A DNA stretch of 64,000 nucleotides from Chaetoceros tenuissimus (lineage: Eukaryota; Bacillariophyta; Thalassiosirophyceae; Chaetocerotales; Chaetocerotaceae). The DNA lies in contig BLLK01000019.1 in assembly GCA_021927905.1 (NCBI GenBank), positions 62,001 to 126,000 of the forward strand, in the 5' to 3' direction. Positions 1-10,092 of the stretch are shown in pieces. The position numbers were made by a program, and so were the translations under genes. Position 1 is the stretch's first letter. Each line of letters opens with the position of its first letter. The notes under the pieces are model-generated. The model searched no databases. It was not told where the DNA came from and saw only the letters and a program-made list of their open reading frames with translations.

Positions 1-29
1 ACCTTCAGAGTTTTCGAAGAGACAATAGA

Positions 30-3000
30 ATGCCTGGTAGTGCTAGTACGAACAGCAATACTAGCAACCACAAAAGAGAAGAGCCTAAAAACTTTTTACA
101 AGAAGCCAAAATGAAATTGAGAAGATCTCCTTCTCCTCCTAGAAATCGCTTCAAGAATTCATCTACTAATACTACTGCAGTACCTAGTAACAGTACGAGT
201 CCGAATGAAAACGTGGTCAAGTCTTCACTTCATCATTTGATGCAGACACAGTCCTCTAGGTCATCATCATTGCATCAGAAACAACACGGCAGCAGTCATT
301 CCGTTTCATCCTTTCCTAATGCAAATCAAGAGACTCCGACTCGGAATGTTGTCTCGAATACTACCTCCTCTAGTAATGTCAGAAGCATGACCAAGTCTTG
401 GGGAAGCAAGTCAAACCTGAATAGTGGCAACTATGCTGGAGGTACCATGAGCAATAGTCATTCTTCTTCTAGTCTTCAACAAAATACTGTACCAAGTTGG
501 AAAAAGAATGTCATTGCAAAGGAAGATGACAAGAATTTGAATGCACCAGTCAGTCCAGTACAGAAAAAATCTATCAAGAACAGTGCCTTTCATGCATTTC
601 AGTCCAATGCTGCTTCCAATACTACTACTTCAAAGGCAGTTCCGAAATATACATCTACCATGGCAAAAACTACGTCCAAGAAAAAGGCATCGCCCAAGAA
701 ACAAAAGGAAGTAGTGGAACATACAAATACAGGTGATCAATCCAATGTATGGGTCAAACATTCACTCGTATATTCCATCCTGAATCCGAAACCAACCTAT
801 GGGTCACAATCTTCTACTGTCAGTGAACCAGCACCCATGACTCCGCAGCGGAAACCAAGTTTTAACAGAAGTTATTCTACTACGGGGTATGCTACTCCTT
901 CCACTCCAAGCTTCGTTCCAATGAATTCTACAGCAAAGAAACTCTTTCAAAAGAGAAATGATGATGCTTCCATGAATAGTGGAAATGGAAATGAACAGCA
1001 AACCATGACTGCGAAATGGGGGTGGGTCAAAGCTTTACTATTGAATCATGATGACTTTACCAAAACTTCCAGTAATGCTTCTAGCTCAAGTAGTAGAACT
1101 AGTGCTTCTGTAGAAGATACATCTATTCCAGCATGGAAGAGGAAATTGAAATCGACATCTGCACCACCCAAACCAGATTTTGATTTACCTGCAGATTGTG
1201 TCAAGAGTACTTCGTCCATTTCATCCTCTAGTACTACCTCGAAAACTCCATCTATGGTATCACTCAAAATTATTGATCAAGAATCGGATTATTATGGAAA
1301 GACGGTGGATATACCAATTGAGAAATTGCAATCGAGTAATTCTACAAATATTTTCGGAGAAGAACTTGTCATGGCCAATACTTGGCCGAACTTTACTGTA
1401 TTGCCGGAAGCAACTGCTCCAAAACAAGATTTAAAGACACCTGTTAGTAAATGGTCCACATTTGGCAATTCTTCCAAGACTTTTGAGGAAGAGAAAAAGG
1501 AAGATGCGGAAGATGATTCCAATATTCCAAGTGATTTGACAAATTTGACTCATTTGCATGAACCAGCTGTAGTGTTTTGTTTGAGAAATCGTTATGCAAT
1601 GAATGAGATTTATACCTCAACTGGACCAATTTTACTTGCTTTGAATCCTTTTAAAGAAGTTAGAGGAGTATACAGTGATGAACTCATGAAACAGTATTGT
1701 GTTTATGGACAAGGAGTTGCCTCAGCTAATCGGAAAAAGAGTTTGGAGAAGTTACCTCCGCATGTATATGCTGTGGCGGATAATGCTTATAGAGCCATGA
1801 TGAGGGCTTTGGATGATCATCGCGGGGATGTGAATGGGGATATGAGTGGCATTGTCGATCAATCTATTCTTGTGAGTGGAGAAAGCGGAGCTGGAAAGAC
1901 AGTTACTACCAAAATTATCATGAAGTATCTTGCTGCTTTGAGTAAACGTAGCGGAGCTAAAAAGACTGAAAAGAAGAAGCCACTCAAGAGTATATGGACT
2001 GGAGTACCTCAAAACTTTGCGTCTCCTTCCGATGATGGTACGAATGTGGCTTCTCCTAATACCATTCGTGGAAGAAATATTGAACAACAAGTATTGGAGT
2101 CCAATCCTATCCTAGAATCCTTTGGAAATGCTCGTACCATTCGTAATGACAACTCTTCTAGATTCGGGAAGTTTATTGAGATTAAATTTACCTCAACTGG
2201 CCGTCTTGTCGGTGCTAGTATTGATTCCTATTTATTGGAAAAGGTGCGCTTGATCAAGCAAGCAGATGGTGAACGTAACTACCATATCTTCTATGAGCTT
2301 CTAGCTGGTGCAAATGGTAGTGAAAGAAAGGAGCTATTGCTAGGACGCTTAAGTCCACCAGATTTTGTCATGACAGCATCTGCTTCTGATACCTACAAGA
2401 GACGAGATAATGTTCGCGACGACTCAACTTTTGAGTCTCTTCGTAAAGCAATGGTTACTATGGGATTTGATATGTCTCAACAAAGAGATATTTTACAGAT
2501 CGTCAGTGCGTTGCTTCATCTTTCGAATATTACCTTTGACGAAGATTCTAGTGGCTGTAAACTTAACGGAAGGAATGTCTCTCTAGAACCAGCTTTGAAA
2601 CTTTTGGGTGTATCAGACAAGGCATTAGAGCAAGCTCTATGTTGTGTAAATATTGAAGCTGGCGGTGAAAGGGTAGTGAAGAGGCTATTTCATAACCAAA
2701 GCATCAAGGCAAAGGAGGCTTTGATCAAGTCTACTTACGGTGCATTATTTAGTTATCTGGTGAAACGCATCAATAATTGCATCAATGGAGGTATTTCAGA
2801 GAGTGAAGATGGTAGTGAAGACAAGAAACTTCAACCAGCGGCTTTCATAGGAGTTCTCGATATCTTTGGCTTTGAGTCCTTTGAAAAGAATTCATTTGAG
2901 CAACTCTGTATCAATTACTGTAACGAATCCCTCCAGCAACAGTTCAACAAGTTCGTGTTCAAGCTAGAACAAGCAGAATATGAGAGTGAAGGCATCCAGT

Positions 3001-4439
3001 GGAACTTTATTAGTTTCCCAGACAACCAGAATGTTTTGGATTTCATTGATAAAAAGAGATCTGGTATCTTATCCATATTAGACGAACAATCCTTCTTGAC
3101 TCAATGTACCGATTCAAGTTTTGCTCAGTTGGTATATCAGAAATGTGGAGGAGGTAGATCTGGTCAAACTAATCCATTCAGTGCAAGCTCAAGACAGATG
3201 GCTAATGGCAAATTCAGTATTCATCACTATGCTGGTCCAGTCGAATACGATACAAATGGCTTTTTGGAAAAGAACAAGGACGAATTGCCTAAGGAAATCG
3301 ATGACTTGCTTCATTCAAGTAACAATGAATTCCTTAGAAGTCTCACCAATGAAATGTCTAATACAGAAAGTGAAGACGACAAACCAAGTTTCAGTAAATC
3401 TTCTCTCAAGAGAATCACAGTAGGTGGGCAATTCTCTGTACAATTACAACTTCTCCGCAAAAGGATTGATGCTACCTCGCCACATTACATCCGTTGTCTT
3501 AAACCCAATGACAAACTAGAACCAGACAATTTCGATTCAGCTATCATAGCCGATCAATTACGTTGCGCAGGTATATTAGAAGCAGTAAGAGTCTCTCGTG
3601 TAGGTTACCCACAGCGTTATCTACATGCAAGATTTGTACAGAGATACCAATGTCTAGCTATGAAGGAATTACAGTTAAGACGAAAAGACGCGTCAACTAG
3701 CTTTTCAAGTCCAGTAGGCTTTGGATTCAATGGTGGATTCGTTCCAAAGAATAATACAAGAAGTAATCGAAGCATGAATTCATCTCCGAAACGCGGTAGA
3801 AGTTATCAGCAAAGAGAGGAGAAGCGCTTGAGTAGCGATCAAGAATGTAAAATATTGGTATCTTGCATAGCTAGAGAGTTAATGACAGATAAGCAAGATG
3901 ACAATGAAGACATGTACAACTCGAAGTCGTCAAAATGGAGTTCTCCGAGTAAATCAAGTCGTTACGCACCAATGATTTCGAAAAAGAAACAAGAATTAGA
4001 TTTATTGGCTATTGGAATCCAGATGGGAAAGACAAAAGTATTCCTTCGACAACATGCATTTGAAGCACTGGAAGTTCTTCGTCGCAAGATCCAAAATGAA
4101 GCAGCTACTGTATTGAATTCAGTATTTCGAATGTACATGAAACGCAGGCGCTACACTGTAATTCGAAATGAATATAGAGCAAGAGTTGCACAGAGATCAA
4201 GAATGATTGCAGAAGGAGGGGTTGTCGGTTCTCACGAAGAATTCTATTTAGATGCAGTAAATGCATCATTTGAATCTGCAAAACAATTTGATTTCAAAGC
4301 TGGCGATAAAAAGATTAGTCTTCATAGGGAAGAAGAGTATCGTAGCTGTAAGGATTTCAAATGGATTATGGTCGACAATCGCTGGATGAAAAATGGCGAG
4401 GATGAGGAGGGAAGTGACAATGAGGAAATCAATAACTAA
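30..4439 (+). CDS. Unconventional myosin heavy chain with long disordered N-terminal extension
   Basis: Actin-based motor of 1469 residues. The motor domain starts near residue 500. It shows the P-loop GESGAGKT (about 616-623), switch I NDNSSRFGKF (about 705-714), switch II DIFGFESFE (about 943-951) followed by NSFEQLCINYCNE, and the SH-helix region HYIRCLKPND (about 1150). One weak IQ-like segment, AATVLNSVFRMYMKRRRY (about 1357), is followed by roughly 90 residues with no coiled coil, so a monomeric, short-tailed myosin is inferred. Residues 1-500 are Ser/Asn/Thr-rich and low complexity, and contain two similar short motifs, PSWKK (about 155) and IPAWKRK (about 365). Loop 1 and the converter region carry basic, Ser-rich insertions. 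No in-frame stop lies between base 1 and the ATG, so the true start could be upstream of the window. No intron is needed. Myosin identity is certain; class assignment is not possible by eye. Confidence 0.96.
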   Translation: MPGSASTNSNTSNHKREEPKNFLQEAKMKLRRSPSPPRNRFKNSSTNTTAVPSNSTSPNENVVKSSLHHLMQTQSSRSSSLHQKQHGSSHSVSSFPNANQETPTRNVVSNTTSSSNVRSMTKSWGSKSNLNSGNYAGGTMSNSHSSSSLQQNTVPSWKKNVIAKEDDKNLNAPVSPVQKKSIKNSAFHAFQSNAASNTTTSKAVPKYTSTMAKTTSKKKASPKKQKEVVEHTNTGDQSNVWVKHSLVYSILNPKPTYGSQSSTVSEPAPMTPQRKPSFNRSYSTTGYATPSTPSFVPMNSTAKKLFQKRNDDASMNSGNGNEQQTMTAKWGWVKALLLNHDDFTKTSSNASSSSSRTSASVEDTSIPAWKRKLKSTSAPPKPDFDLPADCVKSTSSISSSSTTSKTPSMVSLKIIDQESDYYGKTVDIPIEKLQSSNSTNIFGEELVMANTWPNFTVLPEATAPKQDLKTPVSKWSTFGNSSKTFEEEKKEDAEDDSNIPSDLTNLTHLHEPAVVFCLRNRYAMNEIYTSTGPILLALNPFKEVRGVYSDELMKQYCVYGQGVASANRKKSLEKLPPHVYAVADNAYRAMMRALDDHRGDVNGDMSGIVDQSILVSGESGAGKTVTTKIIMKYLAALSKRSGAKKTEKKKPLKSIWTGVPQNFASPSDDGTNVASPNTIRGRNIEQQVLESNPILESFGNARTIRNDNSSRFGKFIEIKFTSTGRLVGASIDSYLLEKVRLIKQADGERNYHIFYELLAGANGSERKELLLGRLSPPDFVMTASASDTYKRRDNVRDDSTFESLRKAMVTMGFDMSQQRDILQIVSALLHLSNITFDEDSSGCKLNGRNVSLEPALKLLGVSDKALEQALCCVNIEAGGERVVKRLFHNQSIKAKEALIKSTYGALFSYLVKRINNCINGGISESEDGSEDKKLQPAAFIGVLDIFGFESFEKNSFEQLCINYCNESLQQQFNKFVFKLEQAEYESEGIQWNFISFPDNQNVLDFIDKKRSGILSILDEQSFLTQCTDSSFAQLVYQKCGGGRSGQTNPFSASSRQMANGKFSIHHYAGPVEYDTNGFLEKNKDELPKEIDDLLHSSNNEFLRSLTNEMSNTESEDDKPSFSKSSLKRITVGGQFSVQLQLLRKRIDATSPHYIRCLKPNDKLEPDNFDSAIIADQLRCAGILEAVRVSRVGYPQRYLHARFVQRYQCLAMKELQLRRKDASTSFSSPVGFGFNGGFVPKNNTRSNRSMNSSPKRGRSYQQREEKRLSSDQECKILVSCIARELMTDKQDDNEDMYNSKSSKWSSPSKSSRYAPMISKKKQELDLLAIGIQMGKTKVFLRQHAFEALEVLRRKIQNEAATVLNSVFRMYMKRRRYTVIRNEYRARVAQRSRMIAEGGVVGSHEEFYLDAVNASFESAKQFDFKAGDKKISLHREEEYRSCKDFKWIMVDNRWMKNGEDEEGSDNEEINN

Positions 4440-4903
4440 TTTGCCAGAGCTCGTGTTCATGGTGAATGGGTATAAATCTACAAGTGTTCGAAAAGATGAA
4501 AAAGGCTATTCCAGCAAAGCATTGGACATAAAGAATTACGACTGATTTTATCGAAGAAGATTTTCGTTTGGTAATCTTTTGATAAGGTTTCTTCACTTTT
4601 GCAAATTTAATAGTATAAAATAGAAAGTTAAGAACCGAGAAGCATTTCCTTTAGCAATAAAAAGGAGGTGGAATTGAATTGAGAAAAAAGAAAAAACCTT
4701 TTTCTTATTTCAGAAGTAGTCTACGTACGTTCTAACTATACCATACACTCCTTTTCATTTTTGTGGCTATGTGGCTAGATAATATCAGTAGAAAATGAGA
4801 AGCCAACTCCTAGAACAACAACGAACATTTTCGAAGATGAAGAAACAGTTCATCCTCAAGTCAGTTAGAGATTGATGCGGAAGCATTTTGTTGTTGTAGA
4901 GAA
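4440..4903. other. Intergenic spacer between myosin and LRR-family remnant
   Basis: AT-rich, with no convincing gene. It contains an A-rich stretch around 4620-4710. A short ATG frame at 4796 stops after a few dozen codons and resembles nothing I recognise. Confidence 0.4.
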
Positions 4904-5209
4904 TTGATCTTCTTACATGACCATCAACAAACGCATCAGGTTCTAATTGGCCCTTACGAGGAAAGTTTTGATACCAAAAAGATTCATTGTGAAGACGAAT
5001 TCTCTTTACATAGAATCTGCTCCTCATACTATCCACTGATAGAAGAGATTCATGAAATAGTAAAACATCATGGTCTAGGAGTTTTCGCAAAAGAAGATAC
5101 CATTGGAATCACGCCATCGAAATTTCTAACTATAAATCCTTTCGTCGAAATCAAAGAAGAAGAGATAATCAAGTGCTATATTCTAGACATGATGGGTGAA
5201 TTAATTTAA
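4904..5209 (+). pseudogene. Remnant of LRR/ankyrin-like family: C-terminal module only
   Basis: Residues encoded from about 4990 to 5209 read DEFSLHRICSSYYPL, then GLGVFAKEDTIGITPSKFL and a C-terminus DMMGELI. These match the conserved C-terminal module of the array members (FALHRACSSFQPL, GLKAFREENSAGITPSRYL, MMGEVE). The MRVATVDG start and all leucine-rich repeats are absent, and the open frame begins at a TTG rather than an ATG. I read it as a 5'-truncated family copy or an independently duplicated C-terminal module. It is more diverged than the other fragments, so it is probably older. It lies tail-to-tail with the intact family member on the minus strand 150 bp away. Confidence 0.75.
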
Positions 5210-5359
5210 AAGTATATCAAAAGAATAAAAAGTATCCCTAATTATTCCAATGAAGTATACTATTCTCTATGTTCCAATCATTTCCATGACTATCTCCATC
5301 TTTGCTACTACATATCATCTCAACATTTCAATATCTGAACAGTGTATCTTGTTTCCTGT

Positions 5360-6160
5360 CTATACACATTCACCCATCTGTTTCGTGATGTAGTCGTGAA
5401 TAATATCCATCTCTGTAATGTCTGTAAATGGATTCTCTGCCAAGTAACGAGACGGAGTGATCCCAATGCCATTCTTTTTCTTAAAAGCTTTCAAACCTTT
5501 CTCTTCAATTATAGTCCAAATAACTTCCTTCAGTGGCTGAAAAGAGGAACATGCCCTATGTAAAGAATAGTCATTGCCATCGTTTATATTTTTGAGCCAG
5601 TCGTTTACTCTACGAGAAGTGCGGCTAGGACGATCCCGGGCATCACTAAACAAGTGAGATTCATTCAGTAGCTTTGTTTCTTCGTCAATCATGCGTATAC
5701 CGAATTGAGCTTGTTGTGGAACATGTAGGATAGACAAATTCTTGTTCTTAGAAAATGCATGTGCTCCAATCTCTCTGCATGTTGGCGGAATGAAGACGCT
5801 AGAAAGATCGCACGACAAGAATGCATATGAGCCGATCACTTCTAGGCTGATGGATAGTTTGATATATTCTAGATTCTTGCACCAATAAAAAACACATCTT
5901 CCAATTCTAATCACGGTGTTGGCAAAGATTACTCTCTTGATGTTGTAACAATGGTCAAAAGTAAAGTCTGGAATCTCGGTGACGCCTTCTTCAATGATTA
6001 TCTGCTGCCATGACATTCTTTCTCTAATGTAGTCCTTGCATTCAGCTGATTGATATCTTTCAGGTCTTCTCTCCCATTCCTCATGCAGTTTGCAATTCCA
6101 GAGTTTCTTCGATCCGTCATAAAAAAGAGTCACGAGACCGTCTACTGTAGCAACCCTCAT
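5360..6160 (-). CDS. BspA-type LRR protein with ankyrin-like C-terminal module
   Basis: 266 residues; the only member of the array on the minus strand. It begins MRVATVDGLVTLFYDGSKKLW, the invariant family N-terminus. Residues about 48-150 hold roughly five BspA-like (LRR_5) repeats of 22-23 residues with the pattern IKRVIFANTVIRIGRCVFYWC. The C-terminal module (about residues 188-266) contains YSLHRACSSFQPL, GLKAFKKKNGIGITPSRYL and MGECV. The linker between LRRs and C-terminal module is charged and variable. There is no signal peptide or membrane segment, so a cytosolic or nuclear location is inferred. LRR_5 and ankyrin-like folds are protein-binding; no specific partner can be named. A CRE-like site lies 133 bp upstream (6293-6301). 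The frame is intact. Confidence 0.9.
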   Translation of the reverse strand: MRVATVDGLVTLFYDGSKKLWNCKLHEEWERRPERYQSAECKDYIRERMSWQQIIIEEGVTEIPDFTFDHCYNIKRVIFANTVIRIGRCVFYWCKNLEYIKLSISLEVIGSYAFLSCDLSSVFIPPTCREIGAHAFSKNKNLSILHVPQQAQFGIRMIDEETKLLNESHLFSDARDRPSRTSRRVNDWLKNINDGNDYSLHRACSSFQPLKEVIWTIIEEKGLKAFKKKNGIGITPSRYLAENPFTDITEMDIIHDYITKQMGECV

Positions 6161-6268
6161 AATAGTGTATTTAGTTAGTTTCCCTAGTGCTCACTTTTAT
6201 CTTTTCGCTTCGAACAATACAATAACATTTCAACATGAAAATAAAAGACGTTTTTGGACTGAGAGGAG

Positions 6269-6301
6269 GTTGTAAGGAAAGATAATTCACCACAATGACG
6301 C
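6269..6301 (-). promoter_or_regulatory. CRE-like promoter module of the 5360-6160 gene
   Basis: On the minus strand GCGTCATTG (6301-6293) is followed downstream by CTTACAAC (6276-6269), about 110-140 bp before the ATG. Order and spacing match the ACGTCATTG plus CTTACAAAACTAT module before the plus-strand paralogues. The remainder of 6161-6566 shows no gene. Confidence 0.55.
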
Positions 6302-6566
6302 CAACAAACGTCATTTTAACTTCCTTATGAACAGTCATATTTTGAAAGCAAGGAATCATTCGTTGCAAGCTACCTTTACCATAGATGACGCGACTAAAGT
6401 TTATGCTTAGGCAATATTAGCATAGAAAACAACTTCAACAATCAATGGCTTAGGCCATATTAGAGTAATTACATTATAAGCAAGTTCAAAATATTATTAT
6501 AAAATTGTTTTAAAAATTAGTCTACATGTATGATCCAAAATGTAAAAATTGGTATCATAGCTCTCT

Positions 6567-8381
6567 TTACTTGCTCTTGCTCATTCGTAATACCGTAGGA
6601 TCTACATGTAACATTGCATAAATTGTACTCAAATCATATTGCTTCGAACTAGCTCTCAGTACTGGCACTAGTCCACTTGTTGGATCAGTTATACTCGCCG
6701 CACTGCGATAGGCCATGAGGATATTATTCAAACCAAGATCCCAATCTAATTCTTGCTCCAAAGCGCAATGCAATGGTAATCTTCCGTGAATATCAGGCAT
6801 AGATGCTGCTTCTGCATTTTTTCCAATGAGATATGAAATGGTAGACTGCAATTCATTGCATCTTCCCAAGTAACGAGAAGGAATGTCCGAGTTTAGAAAC
6901 ATGATTAATGGAGTCTCATGTTTCGAACCTCTTTGTTTGAGCAACTCTTGAGGGTAGAGTTTACACAAGCCACAAATGATGGGCAGTGGTGCTTTGCAGT
7001 ATATGGCCGCATGAATGGGATACCAACGACTCGCATCAGTACCAAGATTTTGCAAATGTTTCATGGATCCATGATAAGCACAGCACATGAGTAGGATCAT
7101 TTTCTCCCATATCGATCCTAGTTGCTGAACAAAGTTTAGTAAATCTTCCATGTCATGATCATGTATGGAATATTCGAATAAAACTTGTCCAATGGAAGAA
7201 AGTCCATCGATACTATTGGTAGCATTTTGTACAATATCGAGCATTGATTCGGTACTAACTCGTTCCTGAGTAATCACATCAAATATCCCCTGCAGAGGCG
7301 ATGCTATTTCTCCAGTTTGAGGTTTGTCTTGACGAGTGCTATCATCCATGTTGTAGTCTGCATTCTTTTGTTCATTGCTTTTACTAGAATTGCTAGTCAT
7401 GGATGTACCAAGTATAGCCCTTCTCAATAAATTACTACATCCATCCTTGGTATGCATGGCATGTTGCTTCTTCATCAATCCCTTGGTAGGATCAATCATG
7501 ACAAAGAATTCATTCGACCCAAAGACACGTTCCATACTCCTGAGTATATACTCCACTACCCTAGTGGAACAATGTATAGATTCTACCGCAGCATATAATG
7601 GCGTCTTACGTTTCATATCCAAATAGAGTAAACATTTCGGATTCTGATGAATCAAGTAGGAAATCATTTGTAAATGCTGCATAGCATACTCTCCATCACT
7701 GTTCAAAACCCCCGACTGTATTTCTTCACATGTCAAATTCTCAAACGGAAAGGACCAATTTTGATTCGATTCCTGTTGTACTATATTCGCTAATCGGCAT
7801 GCATCATGAATCGGTAGAGCCTGTTGATAATTCTTGATTAAAAGCGTGTAAGGACTAGCCGTCGCTAACAATTTCAATACTTTGACATTCATCCCTTCTT
7901 CTTTCCTAGACTGATCTTGTGACTCTAGTGTCAAACCTAAATGAGTGACGAACTGATGCAAAGGCGTTTCATTCCAATTATTCACAGTATAAACCACTCT
8001 TGAATCACTTTCCACTAGACACTTGATAACTTGATACTTGACTTGATCCAAATCCGAATTTCCGAATCTTGTAAATTGACATAGACGATGTAAGGCATTT
8101 TCACCGCAACTATCGACCCAATAGACTTTTTCTTTGGACAGTTTGAATATTTTATCTCGAAGATTTTGAGATAAAATTAGTTTGGAGGAAAGAGATACCG
8201 ATGATGATTGTAGGTTGATAAAGTTATTCACTGTTTTGTAGAGTGCTGGGATCTCTTCGGAGGAATGAAAATATGGAAAGGCATAGGGATCATTGACAAA
8301 GGCTGTCGTGTCTGTTGTAGTTGTAGCCATGACAGTGTCTTCTTGATTAGAATTCATGTTATTTGATGCGATGCTGGCCAT
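6567..8381 (-). CDS. Ankyrin-repeat protein
   Basis: 604 residues, one exon, ATG start. Degenerate ankyrin-type units are visible across the chain: NALHRLCQF, ETPLHQFVTHL, ALPIHDACRLAN, KTPLYAAVESI, WYPIHAAIYCKAPLP, ETPLIMFLN and GRLPLHCALEQ, spaced 35-90 residues apart. The first ~45 residues and a stretch near 330-370 are low complexity. There is no signal peptide or transmembrane segment. Ankyrin repeats mediate protein-protein contacts; the target is unknown. It sits inside the LRR/ankyrin-like array but lacks the MRVATVDG start and the LRRs, so it belongs to a different family. Its C-terminal units resemble the LH-ACSS motif of the array only at the general ankyrin level. Confidence 0.85.
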   Translation of the reverse strand: MASIASNNMNSNQEDTVMATTTTDTTAFVNDPYAFPYFHSSEEIPALYKTVNNFINLQSSSVSLSSKLILSQNLRDKIFKLSKEKVYWVDSCGENALHRLCQFTRFGNSDLDQVKYQVIKCLVESDSRVVYTVNNWNETPLHQFVTHLGLTLESQDQSRKEEGMNVKVLKLLATASPYTLLIKNYQQALPIHDACRLANIVQQESNQNWSFPFENLTCEEIQSGVLNSDGEYAMQHLQMISYLIHQNPKCLLYLDMKRKTPLYAAVESIHCSTRVVEYILRSMERVFGSNEFFVMIDPTKGLMKKQHAMHTKDGCSNLLRRAILGTSMTSNSSKSNEQKNADYNMDDSTRQDKPQTGEIASPLQGIFDVITQERVSTESMLDIVQNATNSIDGLSSIGQVLFEYSIHDHDMEDLLNFVQQLGSIWEKMILLMCCAYHGSMKHLQNLGTDASRWYPIHAAIYCKAPLPIICGLCKLYPQELLKQRGSKHETPLIMFLNSDIPSRYLGRCNELQSTISYLIGKNAEAASMPDIHGRLPLHCALEQELDWDLGLNNILMAYRSAASITDPTSGLVPVLRASSKQYDLSTIYAMLHVDPTVLRMSKSK

Positions 8382-8926
8382 TGAGATATTGCCAGGTGAT
8401 GAAATTGAAAAGAAGTTACTCTTAATATTTGTAATTCAAGCTAGGGGAAGGGAAGGAATGCTGCGAGCTAGGGCCAAAAGATATGTTCAATGATATGTAC
8501 ACTAATGAGACTATTTCAACAGGCCTTTTCTCAAAGAACTCTAACCTTCTTTTCTTTGTATAGCAATGAGCTCTTTATGTGATGCAGTTCTCTAATTAGT
8601 TACTTTGATTGCATTCAAAAGGTATCTTTGAAAGTACCACTTGATGATTGAGAATTGAGAAGCTGTCTTTGTTCTTGTGTCAAGGCAGGCGTTCAACATG
8701 TATGTATTCGTTTGACATGAAAGGGGCTATTGATGACGTCACTTCCGTTGAACAAATGGCCTTGCTTACAAAACTATCAATCATTGAAAGAAAAAAAAAG
8801 ATCCAAATCAATCATCTCCTCGATCTGTCCATTACTCGCTCTATTGTTTCAGTTGAAAGATTTGAATAGATAGATGAAAGCATTGTACTCATTTAGAAAG
8901 GAAATTCAAAAACTTGAGAAAAGAGG
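8382..8926. other. Divergent intergenic region
   Basis: Lies between the ankyrin gene (minus) and the LRR-family pseudogene (plus). It holds the CRE/CTTACAAAAC module listed separately. A short open frame at 8648-8869 covers the promoter and has no recognisable product. Confidence 0.4.
8734..8777 (+). promoter_or_regulatory. CRE palindrome plus CTTACAAAACTAT box
   Basis: TGACGTCA (8734-8741), a perfect CRE/bZIP palindrome, is followed by CTTACAAAACTAT (8765-8777). The pair lies about 190 bp before the ATG of the pseudogene at 8927. It is the cleanest copy of the array promoter module. Confidence 0.65.
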
Positions 8927-9810
8927 ATGAGAGTTGCTACTGTTGATGGTCTCGTTACCTTTTCTACGACGGATCAAAGGAACTCTTCAGTCAAAGGCTA
9001 GAAAATGAGCGTGTACTTGATGCATTTGCAAATATTGGCCGTTTTCTCAATCGCGAAAGAACAGTAAATGACTTGGAAGCAATGGATATATCTGATGAAT
9101 GTAAGAGGTATTTCAGAGAGAGACAATATTGGCAGCAGATAATTGTTGTTGATGGTGTTACGGTGATTCCAGAATATACTTTTTGTGGTTGCAAGAATAT
9201 CAAAAGAGTCATTTTTGCAAATACCGTCATCAGGATTAAAAGTTGGGCTTTCTCTCTATGTACCAGTCTTGTTTTTATAAAGTGGTCAATCAGACTAGAA
9301 TATATTGGTAAAGATGCATTTCAATATTGCAATCTTTCAAGCATCTTTATGCCACCGACGTGCAGAGAAATCTGCCAGGGTGCATTTCAATGCAACAGGA
9401 ATTTATCTGTCTTCCATGTTCCACAGGAGACTGATGTTGGTAGAGATATCATCCTTGGTACAGCGATTGCAGGTGCGATTGTAGAAGCATCACCTATGGA
9501 AAGAAATAATCAATTGAATGTTATTGATTTCTTACAAGGAAGACATGACGCAAATGATAACATGAATCAATTGCTCAAAAATATAAATAACGGTGAACAA
9601 TATGCACTGCATAGAGCATGCGCAGGTTTCTGGCCTCTAAAAGAAGTAATACATGCAATCATCCTATGAAAAGGACTCAAGGCGTTTCGAGAAGAAAACA
9701 GTGCAGGGATATCTCCGTCAAGATACCTGAAAGAAAATCCATACACTGATTTCGATGAGAAAGAAATCATTCATGATTATCTAATGAAAAGGATGGGAGA
9801 GGTTGAATAG
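8927..9810 (+). pseudogene. LRR/ankyrin-like family member broken by a frameshift and a stop
   Basis: Starts ATG AGA GTT GCT ACT GTT GAT GGT CTC GTT like its paralogues. One base is then missing near 8958-8961 (GTTACCTTTTC against GTTACTCTTTTC elsewhere), which shifts the frame. The normal frame resumes and is open from about 8965 through the five LRRs and most of the C-terminal module. A TGA at 9667-9669 then replaces a CGA arginine codon present in paralogues (IIL-stop-KGLKAF). Beyond it the module is intact to a normal family stop at 9808-9810. With two lesions and a good promoter, it is a recent pseudogene that may still be transcribed. A sequencing error could explain one lesion but hardly both. 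Confidence 0.85.
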
Positions 9811-10083
9811 AGTAACAATTTAAACATATTCTCAATTGTTTATCAACAACATTTTCAAGTTTGGTCTACATCGAAGGGGCAAGGAGACGTTGTTCATATG
9901 AAGCAAAGACAGAAGCTTTTAATAATTTGTTATTCATCACTGTGCTTTTATGAAAAGAAGCAGTTGGAATAGAAAAAAGTAAACCTTTGTTTCATTTATT
10001 ATAGTTGATTTTTGCTCCAGCAGTAGCATCAGATGATCTGCAAACTCGCATGTCTTCTATTTTAGAAAATTAAAACAGAAGAC

Positions 10084-10092
10084 ACGTCATTG
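10084..10092 (+). promoter_or_regulatory. Orphan ACGTCATTG (CRE-like) site
   Basis: Same context as the site at 18300, but 1.1 kb from the next family ATG instead of about 180 bp. The CTTACAAAAC box is missing. Confidence 0.45.
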
